DNA of 40,882 nucleotides from Prevotella sp. CAG:1058. Lineage in GTDB: Bacteria > Bacteroidota > Bacteroidia > Bacteroidales > Bacteroidaceae. Below, piece by piece: positions 16,112-24,511 of this stretch. The position numbers were made by a program, and so were the translations under genes. Numbering within the stretch: the stretch's first letter is position 1; each line of letters opens with the position of its first letter. The stretch is taken from the NCBI GenBank assembly GCA_000433175.1, contig HF986677.1, positions 1 through 40,882 of the forward strand, written 5' to 3'. The notes below the pieces were generated by a model. The model had not been told where the DNA came from. It did no database searches and was given only the letters and a program-made list of their open reading frames with translations.

Positions 16112-18277
16112 TTATTGGTCTGATGACATGTGTATGTCGTTAATTCTCATGTACAGGCTTATTTCGCTGTATGGCATCGTCATGTCTAACGATTCGTTTA
16201 TTTCTGCAAGCGATGTCGGTCGATGCCCGCTTTTAAAATACTCTTGCAGCTTTTTTGCATGCTCTTGGGGTATAAGTTGCCATGCGTCAATCTCTCCACT
16301 TTCAACATAGCCCAACAAGTGTGAGAAGATGGTGCCGTAAGTTAGTTTGCGCTCGTTTGCAATTTGCTCTATACTCATTCCGCCGATATACATGTTGTAG
16401 CTAATCTCGCGAGTCGGTATTTTAGGTGGTTTGGGTGTTTTTGCCTTTTTCGTGTGTTTTGTTTCAGGCTCGTTTTTGCCGAGTAATATTTTCGCCTTTG
16501 TTGAAAGCAGGTCGGCAACGCTGAATCTTACCTCATTACTGCGTTCATGTTTGAATAACCCGATTTTCAATGATAATTCATCCACAAAGGTTGTAAACCT
16601 GTCATTAAACTGCTTTTTCAGCTGCTTGTTGTCGGTAGTGACTTTTGTCTTGCTGCATAATATGTCGAATTCAGACAATTTGATTGAGAAATAAGCGGCA
16701 GCCTTACGCACCCGTTCTTCCAACACTGCGTTTTCGTTACAGTTCCCGGCTAGTCTTGTATATTGTATCTTGAACTTGCGGGACACGTCGATAAGTTCGC
16801 TGAACTTGGTGCCAACGCGTTTGTATTCTGCAAGCAGTTTGGGATATTTATGGTAGAAATGTTCGTCTATTGTTCGTAGAAGCATGTTGAACGATGACTG
16901 CAGATGTATGAAATCGAACAGCTCGTCAAGAACCTGTATCATGTATTTTTGCTGCAACATTGAGACTGTGGCCTCCGACGGGGTGTACTTGTCGATGTTC
17001 TCGACGAATGTATCGACGACGCTGTCTGCGATTATCGCTTCGCGTTGTAATGGAGCGCTTAGTATTATGCCTTCCAATGTACGGCAACGGCTAAGGGCTA
17101 CGTAAGCTTGTCCGTGTGCGAACGAGTGTGATATGTCTATTATTGCGTGGTCGAAAGTCAGTCCCTGGCTCTTGTGTATAGTGATGGCCCATGCAAGGCG
17201 CAGCGGATATTGCCTGAATACGCCTTCAACAGTTTCTTTTATTTCTTTTGTTTCATTGTCAATCGTATATTTGCAGTTAGCCCATTCGGCTTTTTCAAGG
17301 CTGAACGCTTCTCCGTTTTCTTTACTTTTTACCACGATGCTGTTACTGTCTAAAGATACAACTTCGCCAATCATTCCGTTGAAGAAGCGTTTTTCCAGGT
17401 CGTTTTTTATGAACATTACCTGTGCGCCTTGCTTTAGGACGAGTTGCTTGTCGGCAGGGTAGGATGTTTCAGGAAACACGCCTTCCACTTCTGCCGTGTA
17501 CGTATGTTCTTCAGACTGTAACTGTGCAAGCTCATGGTCGTTGACAGCCTGTGCCTGGTAGTTGTGTGTCGTAAGGCGTATGTAGTTGCTGTCTTTGCTT
17601 GGGGTGAATCCCGGAATATAGCGTTTGTTCAGTTCGGCCAGTGTAGTCTCGTCCGCCTTTTTCTCCCGTATCTTGTTTAATAGCGAGATGAACGAAACGT
17701 CTTGCTGCCTGTATACGGTTTTCAGTTCGACTGTGTGGTATGAGGCTTGCGCCAAGGCTTTGCTTGAAAAGAAATAAGGGGTGTCATAAACAGACTTAAG
17801 CAACTCCCATTCGTTGTCCTTTATTACAGGCGAAAGCTGTTGCAGGTCGCCAATCAGAAGCAGCTGCACTCCTCCGAACGGTTTGCCGTAGTCGCGGTAG
17901 CTGCGCATTACGGAGTCGACGGCGTCAAGCAAATCGGCACGCACCATGCTTATCTCGTCTATTACGAGCAGGTCGAGTGTACGTAGTATATCCCTTTTTA
18001 CCTTGTTGAACTTTTGATATTTGTTCTCTCCGTGGTTGAACGTAGTTCCCGGAATATAGGGAGATAGCGGTAATTGGAAAAACGAGTGTATCGTAACTCC
18101 CTCGGCGTTTATTGCCGCTATGCCGGTAGGAGCTAAGACAACCATTCGCTTTGACGTGTGTTTCCTTAGGTTTTTCAGGAATGTCGTTTTTCCTGTTCCA
18201 GCCTTACCGGTCAGAAATAGGTTGGCACCTGTGGTCTCTATTATGGTCCACGCCAATTCAAGTTCTGGATTGTTCAT
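16112..18277 (-). CDS. Pif1-like helicase with C-terminal helix-turn-helix domain
   Basis: This 721-residue SF1B helicase has Walker A GKAGTGKT (24-31), APTGIAA (motif Ia, about 49-55), Walker B LLVIDEIS (about 103), and C-terminal helicase motifs AWAITIHKSQG and YVALSRCR typical of Pif1/RecD-like enzymes. The last about 75 residues (SYNMYIGGMSIEQIANERKL) look like the HTH_40 domain also found at RecQ C-termini. Pif1 relatives unwind 5'-3' and resolve G-quadruplexes. The specific role here is unknown. It starts 60 bases after rsgA ends and is followed closely by the NUDIX gene, so it is part of the minus-strand block. Confidence 0.9.
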   Translation of the reverse strand: MNNPELELAWTIIETTGANLFLTGKAGTGKTTFLKNLRKHTSKRMVVLAPTGIAAINAEGVTIHSFFQLPLSPYIPGTTFNHGENKYQKFNKVKRDILRTLDLLVIDEISMVRADLLDAVDSVMRSYRDYGKPFGGVQLLLIGDLQQLSPVIKDNEWELLKSVYDTPYFFSSKALAQASYHTVELKTVYRQQDVSFISLLNKIREKKADETTLAELNKRYIPGFTPSKDSNYIRLTTHNYQAQAVNDHELAQLQSEEHTYTAEVEGVFPETSYPADKQLVLKQGAQVMFIKNDLEKRFFNGMIGEVVSLDSNSIVVKSKENGEAFSLEKAEWANCKYTIDNETKEIKETVEGVFRQYPLRLAWAITIHKSQGLTFDHAIIDISHSFAHGQAYVALSRCRTLEGIILSAPLQREAIIADSVVDTFVENIDKYTPSEATVSMLQQKYMIQVLDELFDFIHLQSSFNMLLRTIDEHFYHKYPKLLAEYKRVGTKFSELIDVSRKFKIQYTRLAGNCNENAVLEERVRKAAAYFSIKLSEFDILCSKTKVTTDNKQLKKQFNDRFTTFVDELSLKIGLFKHERSNEVRFSVADLLSTKAKILLGKNEPETKHTKKAKTPKPPKIPTREISYNMYIGGMSIEQIANERKLTYGTIFSHLLGYVESGEIDAWQLIPQEHAKKLQEYFKSGHRPTSLAEINESLDMTMPYSEISLYMRINDIHMSSDQ

Positions 18278-18337
18278 TTATTGTTTTGGAATTTTAAGGA
18301 GTTTGTGAAGCGTCTTGATGCAGTTTCTATTTCCTCC

Positions 18338-19270
18338 CTAAAATGCTTCTCGGTATTTGCTTTCGTCTTTATCTTCAAGCATGCTTAAGTACGAATTGTA
18401 GCGGCTTTCGGCTATGTAGTGTTCTTCGACGGCTTTGCGTACGGCGCAACCTGGTTCGTGCGTATGCGTGCAGTTGTTGAAACGGCAGTCTTTCGAGAAA
18501 CTGAATATTTCCTTGAAGTATCCGCATATTTCTTCCGGTTCCATGTCAAACGTGCCGAAGCCTTTTATACCCGGTGTGTCTATCGCCCAGCCCCCGTAAG
18601 GCAGCGGCAGCATCTCGCTGAATGTTGTAGTGTGCATGCCTGTGTTGTGTGCCTCGCTTATTTCCGCCGTGCGGAGGTTGAGGCCGGGTATCAGACTGTT
18701 TAGCAGCGTGCTTTTGCCTACGCCGCTGTTGCCGCTGAACAGTGTTATCTTATCCTTAAGCAGTGGCTCCAATGTCTCTTTTGCAGATGTGTCGATAGCT
18801 GACACGGCCTTGCATTCGTAACCGATGGTCTCGTAAAGGTGTATCATCATCTCCTGGTATTCCAGGTCTTCAGGCTGCAGTATGTCTGTCTTGTTGAAAA
18901 TCAGGCAGACCGGCACCCGGTAAGCCTCTGCCGAGGCTAGGAAACGGTCGATGAAAGTTGTTGAAGTCTGTGGGTAATTGACTGTTACTATAAGGAAAGC
19001 CTGGTCTACGTTGGCGGCTATGATGTGGCTTTGTTTCGAAAGGTTGGGCGATTTGCGTATGATGTAATTGCGCCTGTCCTCAATTTCAGATATGAAAGCC
19101 GTGCCTTCAGCGTTGGTTATGATGCGCACCCTGTCGCCTACGGCTACAGGATTAGTGCTGCGTATGCCTTTGAGCCTGAAGTTGCCTTTTATCTTGCAGT
19201 CTATTGTCTGTCCTTCGTCAGTCCTTACTGTGTACCAGCTTCCTGTGTTTTTGATTACCAGTCCGTTCAC
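18338..19270 (-). CDS. rsgA: Ribosome small-subunit-dependent GTPase A
   Basis: RsgA (YjeQ) assists late 30S subunit maturation. The 310-residue protein has an N-terminal OB fold (1-70) and a circularly permuted GTPase in which NKTD (126-129) precedes the P-loop GNSGVGKS (180-187) and DTPG (231-234). A C-terminal zinc knuckle with Cys262, Cys267, His269 and Cys275 has the exact family spacing. The start is GTG, giving [12 protein letters not shown], the usual N-terminus of Bacteroidetes homologues. No nearby ATG fits. It clusters with frr and ksgA, both ribosome-related. Confidence 0.95.
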   Translation of the reverse strand: MNGLVIKNTGSWYTVRTDEGQTIDCKIKGNFRLKGIRSTNPVAVGDRVRIITNAEGTAFISEIEDRRNYIIRKSPNLSKQSHIIAANVDQAFLIVTVNYPQTSTTFIDRFLASAEAYRVPVCLIFNKTDILQPEDLEYQEMMIHLYETIGYECKAVSAIDTSAKETLEPLLKDKITLFSGNSGVGKSTLLNSLIPGLNLRTAEISEAHNTGMHTTTFSEMLPLPYGGWAIDTPGIKGFGTFDMEPEEICGYFKEIFSFSKDCRFNNCTHTHEPGCAVRKAVEEHYIAESRYNSYLSMLEDKDESKYREAF

Positions 19271-19379
19271 ACCTTATCGAATTATTGGTTATAATAAAAG
19301 CTAAGAATCAAGGAGCCATGCTGTATTCCTGCGGTTGAGGTGCAGTCATGTGTCCTTAATTCTTAACTTGTCATTTAGT

Positions 19380-19940
19380 TTACACTGTCATTATCTCCTT
19401 GCTCTTTGCTGCAAGAAGGTCGTCTATCTTCTTTATGAACTTGTCGTGTATCTTCTGAAGTTCGGCTTCAGCGTCTTTTTCGTTATCCTCTGATAATCCG
19501 TCCTTTATGGCCTTCTTCAGTTTGTCTTTTATGTCGCCGCGCACGTTGCGCACCTCCACTTTGGCTTTCTCGCCCATCTTGTTGCACTGCTTTGCAAGGT
19601 CCTTACGGCGCTCCTCGGTAGGCTGGGGTATGCCCAGGCGGATTATTTCACCGTTGTTTTCGGGAGTGATGCCGACATCAGAGTCCATAATGGCCTTTTC
19701 TATGTCCTTTATCATCTTCTTGTCCCACGGGCGTATGGCGATAGTGCGCGGGTCGGGCGTGGACACATTCGCTACTTGGTTCAGCGGCACCATAGAACCG
19801 TATGAGTTCACCTTTATGCCGTCCAATATCGCCACATTGGCGCGTCCGGCGCGGACATGAGATAGCTGGTCTTCCAGGAACAATGTGGCCATCTCCATCC
19901 GTTCTTCACTTTCTTTCAAAGTCGCTTTAACGTCAATCAT
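19380..19940 (-). CDS. frr: Ribosome recycling factor
   Basis: At 186 residues this matches the family length. Frr works with EF-G to split post-termination ribosomes. Conserved stretches include HVRAGRAN near 28-35, the IRPWDK segment near 69-74, PTEERRKDL near 107 and the helical C-terminal half (KKIDDLLAAKSKEIM). The gene has its own -7 box about 35 bases upstream and precedes rsgA by 109 bases. Confidence 0.97.
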   Translation of the reverse strand: MIDVKATLKESEERMEMATLFLEDQLSHVRAGRANVAILDGIKVNSYGSMVPLNQVANVSTPDPRTIAIRPWDKKMIKDIEKAIMDSDVGITPENNGEIIRLGIPQPTEERRKDLAKQCNKMGEKAKVEVRNVRGDIKDKLKKAIKDGLSEDNEKDAEAELQKIHDKFIKKIDDLLAAKSKEIMTV

Positions 19941-19975
19941 AATTTTATTATTTACATGTTTTGGTTTTTCTGTTA

Positions 19976-19983
19976 CAAAAATA
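19976..19983 (-). promoter_or_regulatory. frr -7 box
   Basis: TATTTTTG on the minus strand fits TAnnTTTG. The upstream -33 region lacks a clear TTG. The leader is about 30 bases. Confidence 0.45.
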
Positions 19984-20082
19984 AGAATTTATTCTTATAA
20001 TTAAGAATTAAGAATGATAAATCAGGCTCCCAAAGCTGATAATTAATAAAATAATCACGGCTGCTAGTTTGCCTGACGCCTG

Positions 20083-20895
20083 TTAACCCTGTTCTTGTGG
20101 CGTAGTCCTTAACTCTTCTTCAACCATATTGGTCAGTTCGACGAACTGCTGTATGGTAAGTTGCTCGGGGCGTTTTGACATGATGTCACGGGCTAGGAAG
20201 TCCTTGCCTGGCGCGCCACCGGTGAACAGCGGTTTAAGCGAACCGCGCAACATCTTGCGGCGTTGGTTGAATGCCGTCTTGACAACACGCCTGAACAGTG
20301 TCCAGTCGCATCCCAGGTCAATGACCCCGTTGCGTGTCATGCGGATGACGGCGCTCTTCACTTTTGGCGGCGGGTTGAACACATTCTCATCCACTGTGAA
20401 CAGGTATTCAACATCGTACCACGCCTGTATCAGCACGCTTAATATTCCGTATGCTTTCGACCCCGGCGCGGAAGCCATGCGCTGTGCCACCTCACGCTGT
20501 ATCATTCCCGTACAGCAGGGTATCAGCTCCTTGTTGTCGAGCATCTTGAAGAATATCTGCGACGATATGTCGTAAGGGTAATTGCCTGTAAGTACGAACT
20601 TACGTCCTTCGAACAGTTTGCCCAAGTCCATGCGGAGAAAGTCTTCCCCGACAATGCTTGGCCGCAGGCTGGGATATTTCTCGTTAAGGTAAGCTACCGA
20701 CTCTGCGTCAATCTCTACCACCTTGAGCTCGCGTCCTTTCGGCATGAGGAATTGCGTAAGCACGCCCATGCCGGGGCCTACTTCCAGTACCGGTATGTCA
20801 GGACATGCGTCCACTGTATCGGCTATTGCCTTTGCTATGTTCAAATCGGTAAGGAAGTGTTGCCCTAAGTTCTTCTTCGGTCTTACTGTTCTCAT
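20083..20895 (-). CDS. rsmA: 16S rRNA dimethyladenosine transferase
   Basis: KsgA/RsmA dimethylates two adjacent adenosines near the 3' end of 16S rRNA. The 270-residue protein shows LGQHFL (10-15), the SAM motif EVGPGMG (38-44), Glu61, Asp85 and the catalytic GNYPY (104-108). The usual wording is NLPY; Tyr replaces Leu here, which is tolerated in the family. The C-terminal domain includes FNQRRKMLRGSLK. A canonical promoter lies upstream, and the gene heads a block of ribosome-assembly genes. Confidence 0.96.
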   Translation of the reverse strand: MRTVRPKKNLGQHFLTDLNIAKAIADTVDACPDIPVLEVGPGMGVLTQFLMPKGRELKVVEIDAESVAYLNEKYPSLRPSIVGEDFLRMDLGKLFEGRKFVLTGNYPYDISSQIFFKMLDNKELIPCCTGMIQREVAQRMASAPGSKAYGILSVLIQAWYDVEYLFTVDENVFNPPPKVKSAVIRMTRNGVIDLGCDWTLFRRVVKTAFNQRRKMLRGSLKPLFTGGAPGKDFLARDIMSKRPEQLTIQQFVELTNMVEEELRTTPQEQG

Positions 20896-20964
20896 TTTGT
20901 AGGATATGTATTGTCGGCGGCGCCGATAATACGCTGCCGGCTTGTTTTTTCATTTTTAGTTTTG

Positions 20965-20995
20965 CAAAGTTAGTGAAATAATCCGTCAACCCCAA
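20965..20995 (-). promoter_or_regulatory. rsmA promoter
   Basis: On the minus strand TTG (20995-20993), a 20-base spacer and TAACTTTG (20972-20965) give a textbook Bacteroidetes promoter. The leader is about 65 bases and GC-rich. Confidence 0.75.
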
Positions 20996-21721
20996 ATATT
21001 CAAGTAAGTTTGTGAAAGTGATGCGCCACGGCTGCGTTCGTTTAATGACATAAATCGCATCGTGGTAGTCGTCCTGACATTTTGTTTGTGAATTTGCAAT
21101 TGCCCTTACTTCGTGATTTTGGGTAACGGCCTGTGGTTACGTTTTTTACAAATTTAAATCCAGTAGGCAGTAAAATTGCCCTTTTTTCGTGTGCAAATAT
21201 ATCTTCCTGATTACAAGTGCTTTACACTTAATCGCAGCCTTGTTGTGCAATGCCACATGCTTGTAAAAACCATAAAAGGTATGCCAAACGGCAGGAAAAA
21301 ACGCCAATTTAGCCTGCCGAATACAGCCTTTTACCGAGTGAAAGCTTACTGATAGCATGATAAAAGACGGCGTTTTAGGTAACCGTATGCATTGAGTGGG
21401 GGTAAATCAGGCTTCAAACAGCGCTAAAACAGCAGCCTGCCGATGAGCAGGATTCCTGTTTTTATGAATTTTGTGGAAGTTATTCATCTGACATTTTGTA
21501 ATGAAATCATGTCAATCCGTTTACAAATGTTTGGAGCGGATGTGGCTGAAACGGTGTGTTTGGGCATCCTTCACGTAACCCTTTGAAACGTTGCGGAATA
21601 TATATGACGAAAAAATCAGATTGCCGTGGTTACAAATGCAGTAGCATGCCGTCTTAAATAACAAAATGTGTAAACCACATAATTTGTTTAAAAACTAATT
21701 CTTTATCTTAAACCAATCATA
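20996..21721. other. Long gene-free region upstream of the acid-sugar cluster
   Basis: I see no credible gene in these 726 bases. The one longer ORF (minus strand, 21146-21358) has no family resemblance and no start signal. The region does hold a nested hairpin (21274-21333), GTGGTTAC twice (21133-21140 and 21626-21633), TTACAAATG twice, and a GTAAACCAC near 21670 that mirrors the second GTGGTTAC. No exact TAnnTTTG was found close to the first gene, so the cluster promoter is not located. Confidence 0.5.
21274..21333 (+). promoter_or_regulatory. Nested hairpin in the leader region of the acid-sugar cluster
   Basis: TAAAAGG (21274-21280) pairs with CCTTTTA (21327-21333). Inside it CGGCAGG (21290-21296) pairs with CCTGCCG (21313-21319), with asymmetric internal loops. 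It could be a structured RNA, an operator or a diverged copy of the dispersed hairpin family. Confidence 0.4.
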
Positions 21722-22621
21722 ATGAGAAAACTTAACAAATATCACGGAGTTGTGGTGCCGATGGTGACACCCGTTACAAAAGAAGGAGACATCGACGTAA
21801 AAGCCGTTGAGCGTATAATAGACAATTTTGCCAAATACAACGTGTCGGCATTGTTGATGGGTACTACTGGCGAAGGTAATTCAGTCGCAGTAGAGCAGGG
21901 TGTTAAGATGATTGAAGCCGCTGCCAAGGCTGCCGCCGGACGTATAACAATCTATGCCGGTCTTGCCGGTAACTGTGTAAGCGAGCAGATGGAGGCAGCA
22001 AAGAAGTTTGTTGCAGCCGGAGCCGACGTTATAGCAGCCACTCTGCCTTGCTACTACGCACTTACGCCGGAGCAGATGATGAAATATTATACCGACCTGG
22101 CAGACGCACTGACCATTCCGCTTATGCTTTACAATATTACGATAACTACCCACATGAGCATTCCGGTCGACGTTATCGAGAAGCTGAGCCACCATCCGAA
22201 TATCGTCGGCCTCAAGGATTCTGAAGACAACCAGGAGCGTATGGAAGAGATACTCCGCCTTGTTGCAGACCGTGACGACTTCGCTTACTTCTGCGGATGT
22301 GCTGCCAATTCAGCAAAGGCTTTGTCACTTGGTGCCGACGGCATCGTGCCGAGTGTGGGCAACTACCTGCCTAAGATGTATGCCGACCTGTTTGACGCAG
22401 GTGTAAAAGGCGATACTGCTACGGCTGAGGACTTGCAGCAGAAGACGATAGAGATTGGCAAGATTAATACTGCCGGCCTTACTCTCGGACAGTCTCTTGC
22501 CGGACTGAAGGTCATCATGAAGATGGTCGGACTGTGTGACACGTTCATGCTTCCGCCGCTGACAGAGCTTGACGACGATACAGTTAAACGTATACAGGAA
22601 CAGGCTAAAGAGGTAATTTAA
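21722..22621 (+). CDS. DapA/NanA-family lyase (aldolase superfamily)
   Basis: This 299-residue TIM-barrel protein belongs to the Schiff-base class I lyases that include dihydrodipicolinate synthase, N-acetylneuraminate lyase and 2-keto-3-deoxy sugar-acid aldolases. Lys165 in GLKDSE is the Schiff-base lysine, GTTGEG (47-52) binds the keto-acid carboxylate, and Tyr137 is the catalytic tyrosine. The usual YNxP is YNIT here, an atypical reading. Being first in a cluster with an acid-sugar kinase, a PdxA2-like enzyme and a transporter, it is more likely a catabolic aldolase releasing pyruvate than a lysine-biosynthesis enzyme. That role is inference. Confidence 0.85.
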   Translation: MRKLNKYHGVVVPMVTPVTKEGDIDVKAVERIIDNFAKYNVSALLMGTTGEGNSVAVEQGVKMIEAAAKAAAGRITIYAGLAGNCVSEQMEAAKKFVAAGADVIAATLPCYYALTPEQMMKYYTDLADALTIPLMLYNITITTHMSIPVDVIEKLSHHPNIVGLKDSEDNQERMEEILRLVADRDDFAYFCGCAANSAKALSLGADGIVPSVGNYLPKMYADLFDAGVKGDTATAEDLQQKTIEIGKINTAGLTLGQSLAGLKVIMKMVGLCDTFMLPPLTELDDDTVKRIQEQAKEVI

Positions 22622-22715
22622 ATTTATAATGCCATAAGGGTTAAAGTGGTTTTGCCTGATAAGCACATTGCCAATGGTGTTTAAAACAAGGTGAGGGGCA
22701 ATGCCTGAACAGGCT

Positions 22716-22757
22716 GGGGCACTGCCGCGGCATTGCGTGCCGTGGCAGTGATGCCCC
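22716..22757 (+). terminator. Strong hairpin between lyase and symporter genes
   Basis: GGGGCA (22716-22721) pairs with TGCCCC (22752-22757), and the next 11 bases (22722-22732) pair with 22738-22748 with one G-U, leaving a 5-base loop and a 3-base bulge. No T-run follows. Another GGGGCA at 22695-22700 could compete for the same right arm. It may be an attenuator or a 3'-end stabiliser inside the operon. Confidence 0.65.
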
Positions 22758-22815
22758 GTTTACTGCTTGAGCTGCTTTAATTCTTGTGGCCTAATCTACT
22801 AGAATAAAACATACC

Positions 22816-24390
22816 ATGGAATACGAAGGATTACATTGGATTGACACCATCATCGTGGTGGCCTCGGTGCTTTTTGCAATAGGTGTGGGAATATATTTTG
22901 CCAAAAAACAGAATTCTACCGAAGCATATTTTGCGGCTAGCGGCAACATCCCGGCATGGGCGGTGGGAATGTCGATGTTCGCAACTATTATCAGTAGTGT
23001 TACTTTCTTGGCATATCCAGGCAGCTCATATGCCGGAAACTGGATTTTGTTGGTACAGGGCATGATGGTACCGTTAGTGCTTCTTGGTGTTATCGGCTTC
23101 ATCGTACCGCTATATAGAAAGGTGATACGCCTCAGCACGTACGAATACTTCGAGCGTCGCTTTGGAGCATTTGCACGTTTCTACAGTTCGGTGGCTTTCG
23201 TGTTAGAGCATTTCTCCAAGATGGGTACCATCCTCTATCTGCTTGCAATGGCTATGGTTGCCTTCACGGGCGGCATGGACATTGTTTGGATAATCGTTGG
23301 TGTAGGCGTTGCCGTGATTATCCTTACCTATTTCGGTGGAATGGAGGCCATTATATGGATGGACGTTGTGCAGGGTTTCCTGCTTATTATCGGCGGTTTG
23401 CTGGCCGTAGGCGTGATATTCTATCTTACTGACGGCGGTCCGTCGGCAATAATGGACATTGCCATGAGGAACCATAAGATTGATTTCGGCCCGTATGCGT
23501 GGGATTTCACCCAGCTTACTTTCATAGTCATGGTGTTTAACGGCATATTCTACGCTCTTCAGAAATATGGCACCGACCAGAGCATCGTGCAGCGTTATCT
23601 TACAGCACGCAGTGACAAGGAAGCCAAGAAGGCTTCTTACCTCGGCATATTGCTCAGCGTCCCGACATGGGCATTGTTCATGTTTGTCGGCACATGCCTG
23701 TACGCTTATTACCAGATTAATGCAGGCGAACTGCCAGCCGGACTTAAAAGCGACGAGGTGTTCCCGCATTTCATCGCGACGGAGATGCCTATCGGTATAA
23801 CCGGACTCGTAATAGCCGCACTCATCGCAGGTGCAATTTCGAGCATTGACGCTGACGTTAACTGCATCTCGGCAGTTGTTGTTGAAGACTATTACGCACG
23901 TTTCCGCCCGAAAGCTACAGACAAGCAGCGCCTGTTGGTCGGCAGGGTTTCAGTAATCGTTGTTGGCATCGGCGCCATACTCATAGCCCTTCTTTATGTG
24001 TCGTGGGGCGGCGAGGGTGTGCTTGGCACGCTGTTCGGATTGTACGCCATACTGTCTGCCGGTATTGTAGGCATATTCGTGCTCGGCTTGTTCAGCCGCC
24101 GTGCCAACTGGCAGGGACTTTACATAGGTATTGCCGCAGCCATATTGTTTACCGCTTATGCCGTGCTTACTACTACAAAGTATGGTTCAGGATCTGATGC
24201 CGGACTTATACTTGACCTCGAGGATTGGAACTTCAAGCACCATACTTATATGCTCGGAGTTTACAGCCATCTTATTGTGCTGGTTGTCGGATATGTTGCC
24301 AGCTTCTTCTTCAAGTCTGCTCCAGTAGACAAGGAACTCACAATATATGGCTATTTAGAGGAAAAACGTAAGGCAAAGAAGAATAGTTAA
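22816..24390 (+). CDS. Sodium:solute symporter (SSS family)
   Basis: This is a 524-residue inner-membrane transporter with about 13 hydrophobic segments. N-terminal features are those of the SSS family, for example the stretch around STEAYFAASGNIPAWAVG and the GMSMFATIISSVTFLA segment of TM2. The motif AGAISSIDADVNCISAV (residue about 335-351) matches the SSS core TM8/9 sodium-site segment. It probably imports the organic-acid or sugar-acid substrate of the neighbouring enzymes with sodium. Substrate specificity cannot be read from sequence. It lies between hairpin-bearing junctions and has no visible own promoter. Confidence 0.93.
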   Translation: MEYEGLHWIDTIIVVASVLFAIGVGIYFAKKQNSTEAYFAASGNIPAWAVGMSMFATIISSVTFLAYPGSSYAGNWILLVQGMMVPLVLLGVIGFIVPLYRKVIRLSTYEYFERRFGAFARFYSSVAFVLEHFSKMGTILYLLAMAMVAFTGGMDIVWIIVGVGVAVIILTYFGGMEAIIWMDVVQGFLLIIGGLLAVGVIFYLTDGGPSAIMDIAMRNHKIDFGPYAWDFTQLTFIVMVFNGIFYALQKYGTDQSIVQRYLTARSDKEAKKASYLGILLSVPTWALFMFVGTCLYAYYQINAGELPAGLKSDEVFPHFIATEMPIGITGLVIAALIAGAISSIDADVNCISAVVVEDYYARFRPKATDKQRLLVGRVSVIVVGIGAILIALLYVSWGGEGVLGTLFGLYAILSAGIVGIFVLGLFSRRANWQGLYIGIAAAILFTAYAVLTTTKYGSGSDAGLILDLEDWNFKHHTYMLGVYSHLIVLVVGYVASFFFKSAPVDKELTIYGYLEEKRKAKKNS

Positions 24391-24395
24391 AGTGT

Positions 24396-24488
24396 AAGGA
24401 GTTTGCGTAGCTGGGCATACGGTAAATGGAATTGGTTGTCGCAAGGACAGCAGATAAACTTTGACCGTATGCCTTCCGTATCCTCCTT
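24396..24488 (+). promoter_or_regulatory. Long hairpin between symporter and alcohol dehydrogenase genes
   Basis: An inner perfect 10-bp stem, GGCATACGGT (24414-24423) with ACCGTATGCC (24464-24473), is flanked by an outer AAGGAG (24396-24401)/CTCCTT (24483-24488) pair. A small TGTC/GACA hairpin sits inside. No T-tract follows, so it need not be a terminator. Confidence 0.6.
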
Positions 24489-24511
24489 GATAAGCTAAAA
24501 TAAATATAAAT

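Noticed and set aside
19357..20016. Inverted TTAAGAATTAAG tracts flanking frr as a mobile-element footprint
   Set aside because: Short AT-rich tracts of this kind are easily produced by chance in such spacers, and frr is a core gene in a normal context.
21146..21358. 70-residue minus-strand ORF in the long spacer
   Set aside because: It covers the nested hairpin and resembles no family. I treat the region as non-coding.
21722..22621. Lysine-biosynthesis dihydrodipicolinate synthase
   Set aside because: The catalytic-loop wording (YNIT) and the catabolic gene neighbourhood do not fit a housekeeping DapA.
23203..23769. 188-residue minus-strand ORF
   Set aside because: Antisense within the SSS symporter gene; the translated composition looks random and no start signal is present.
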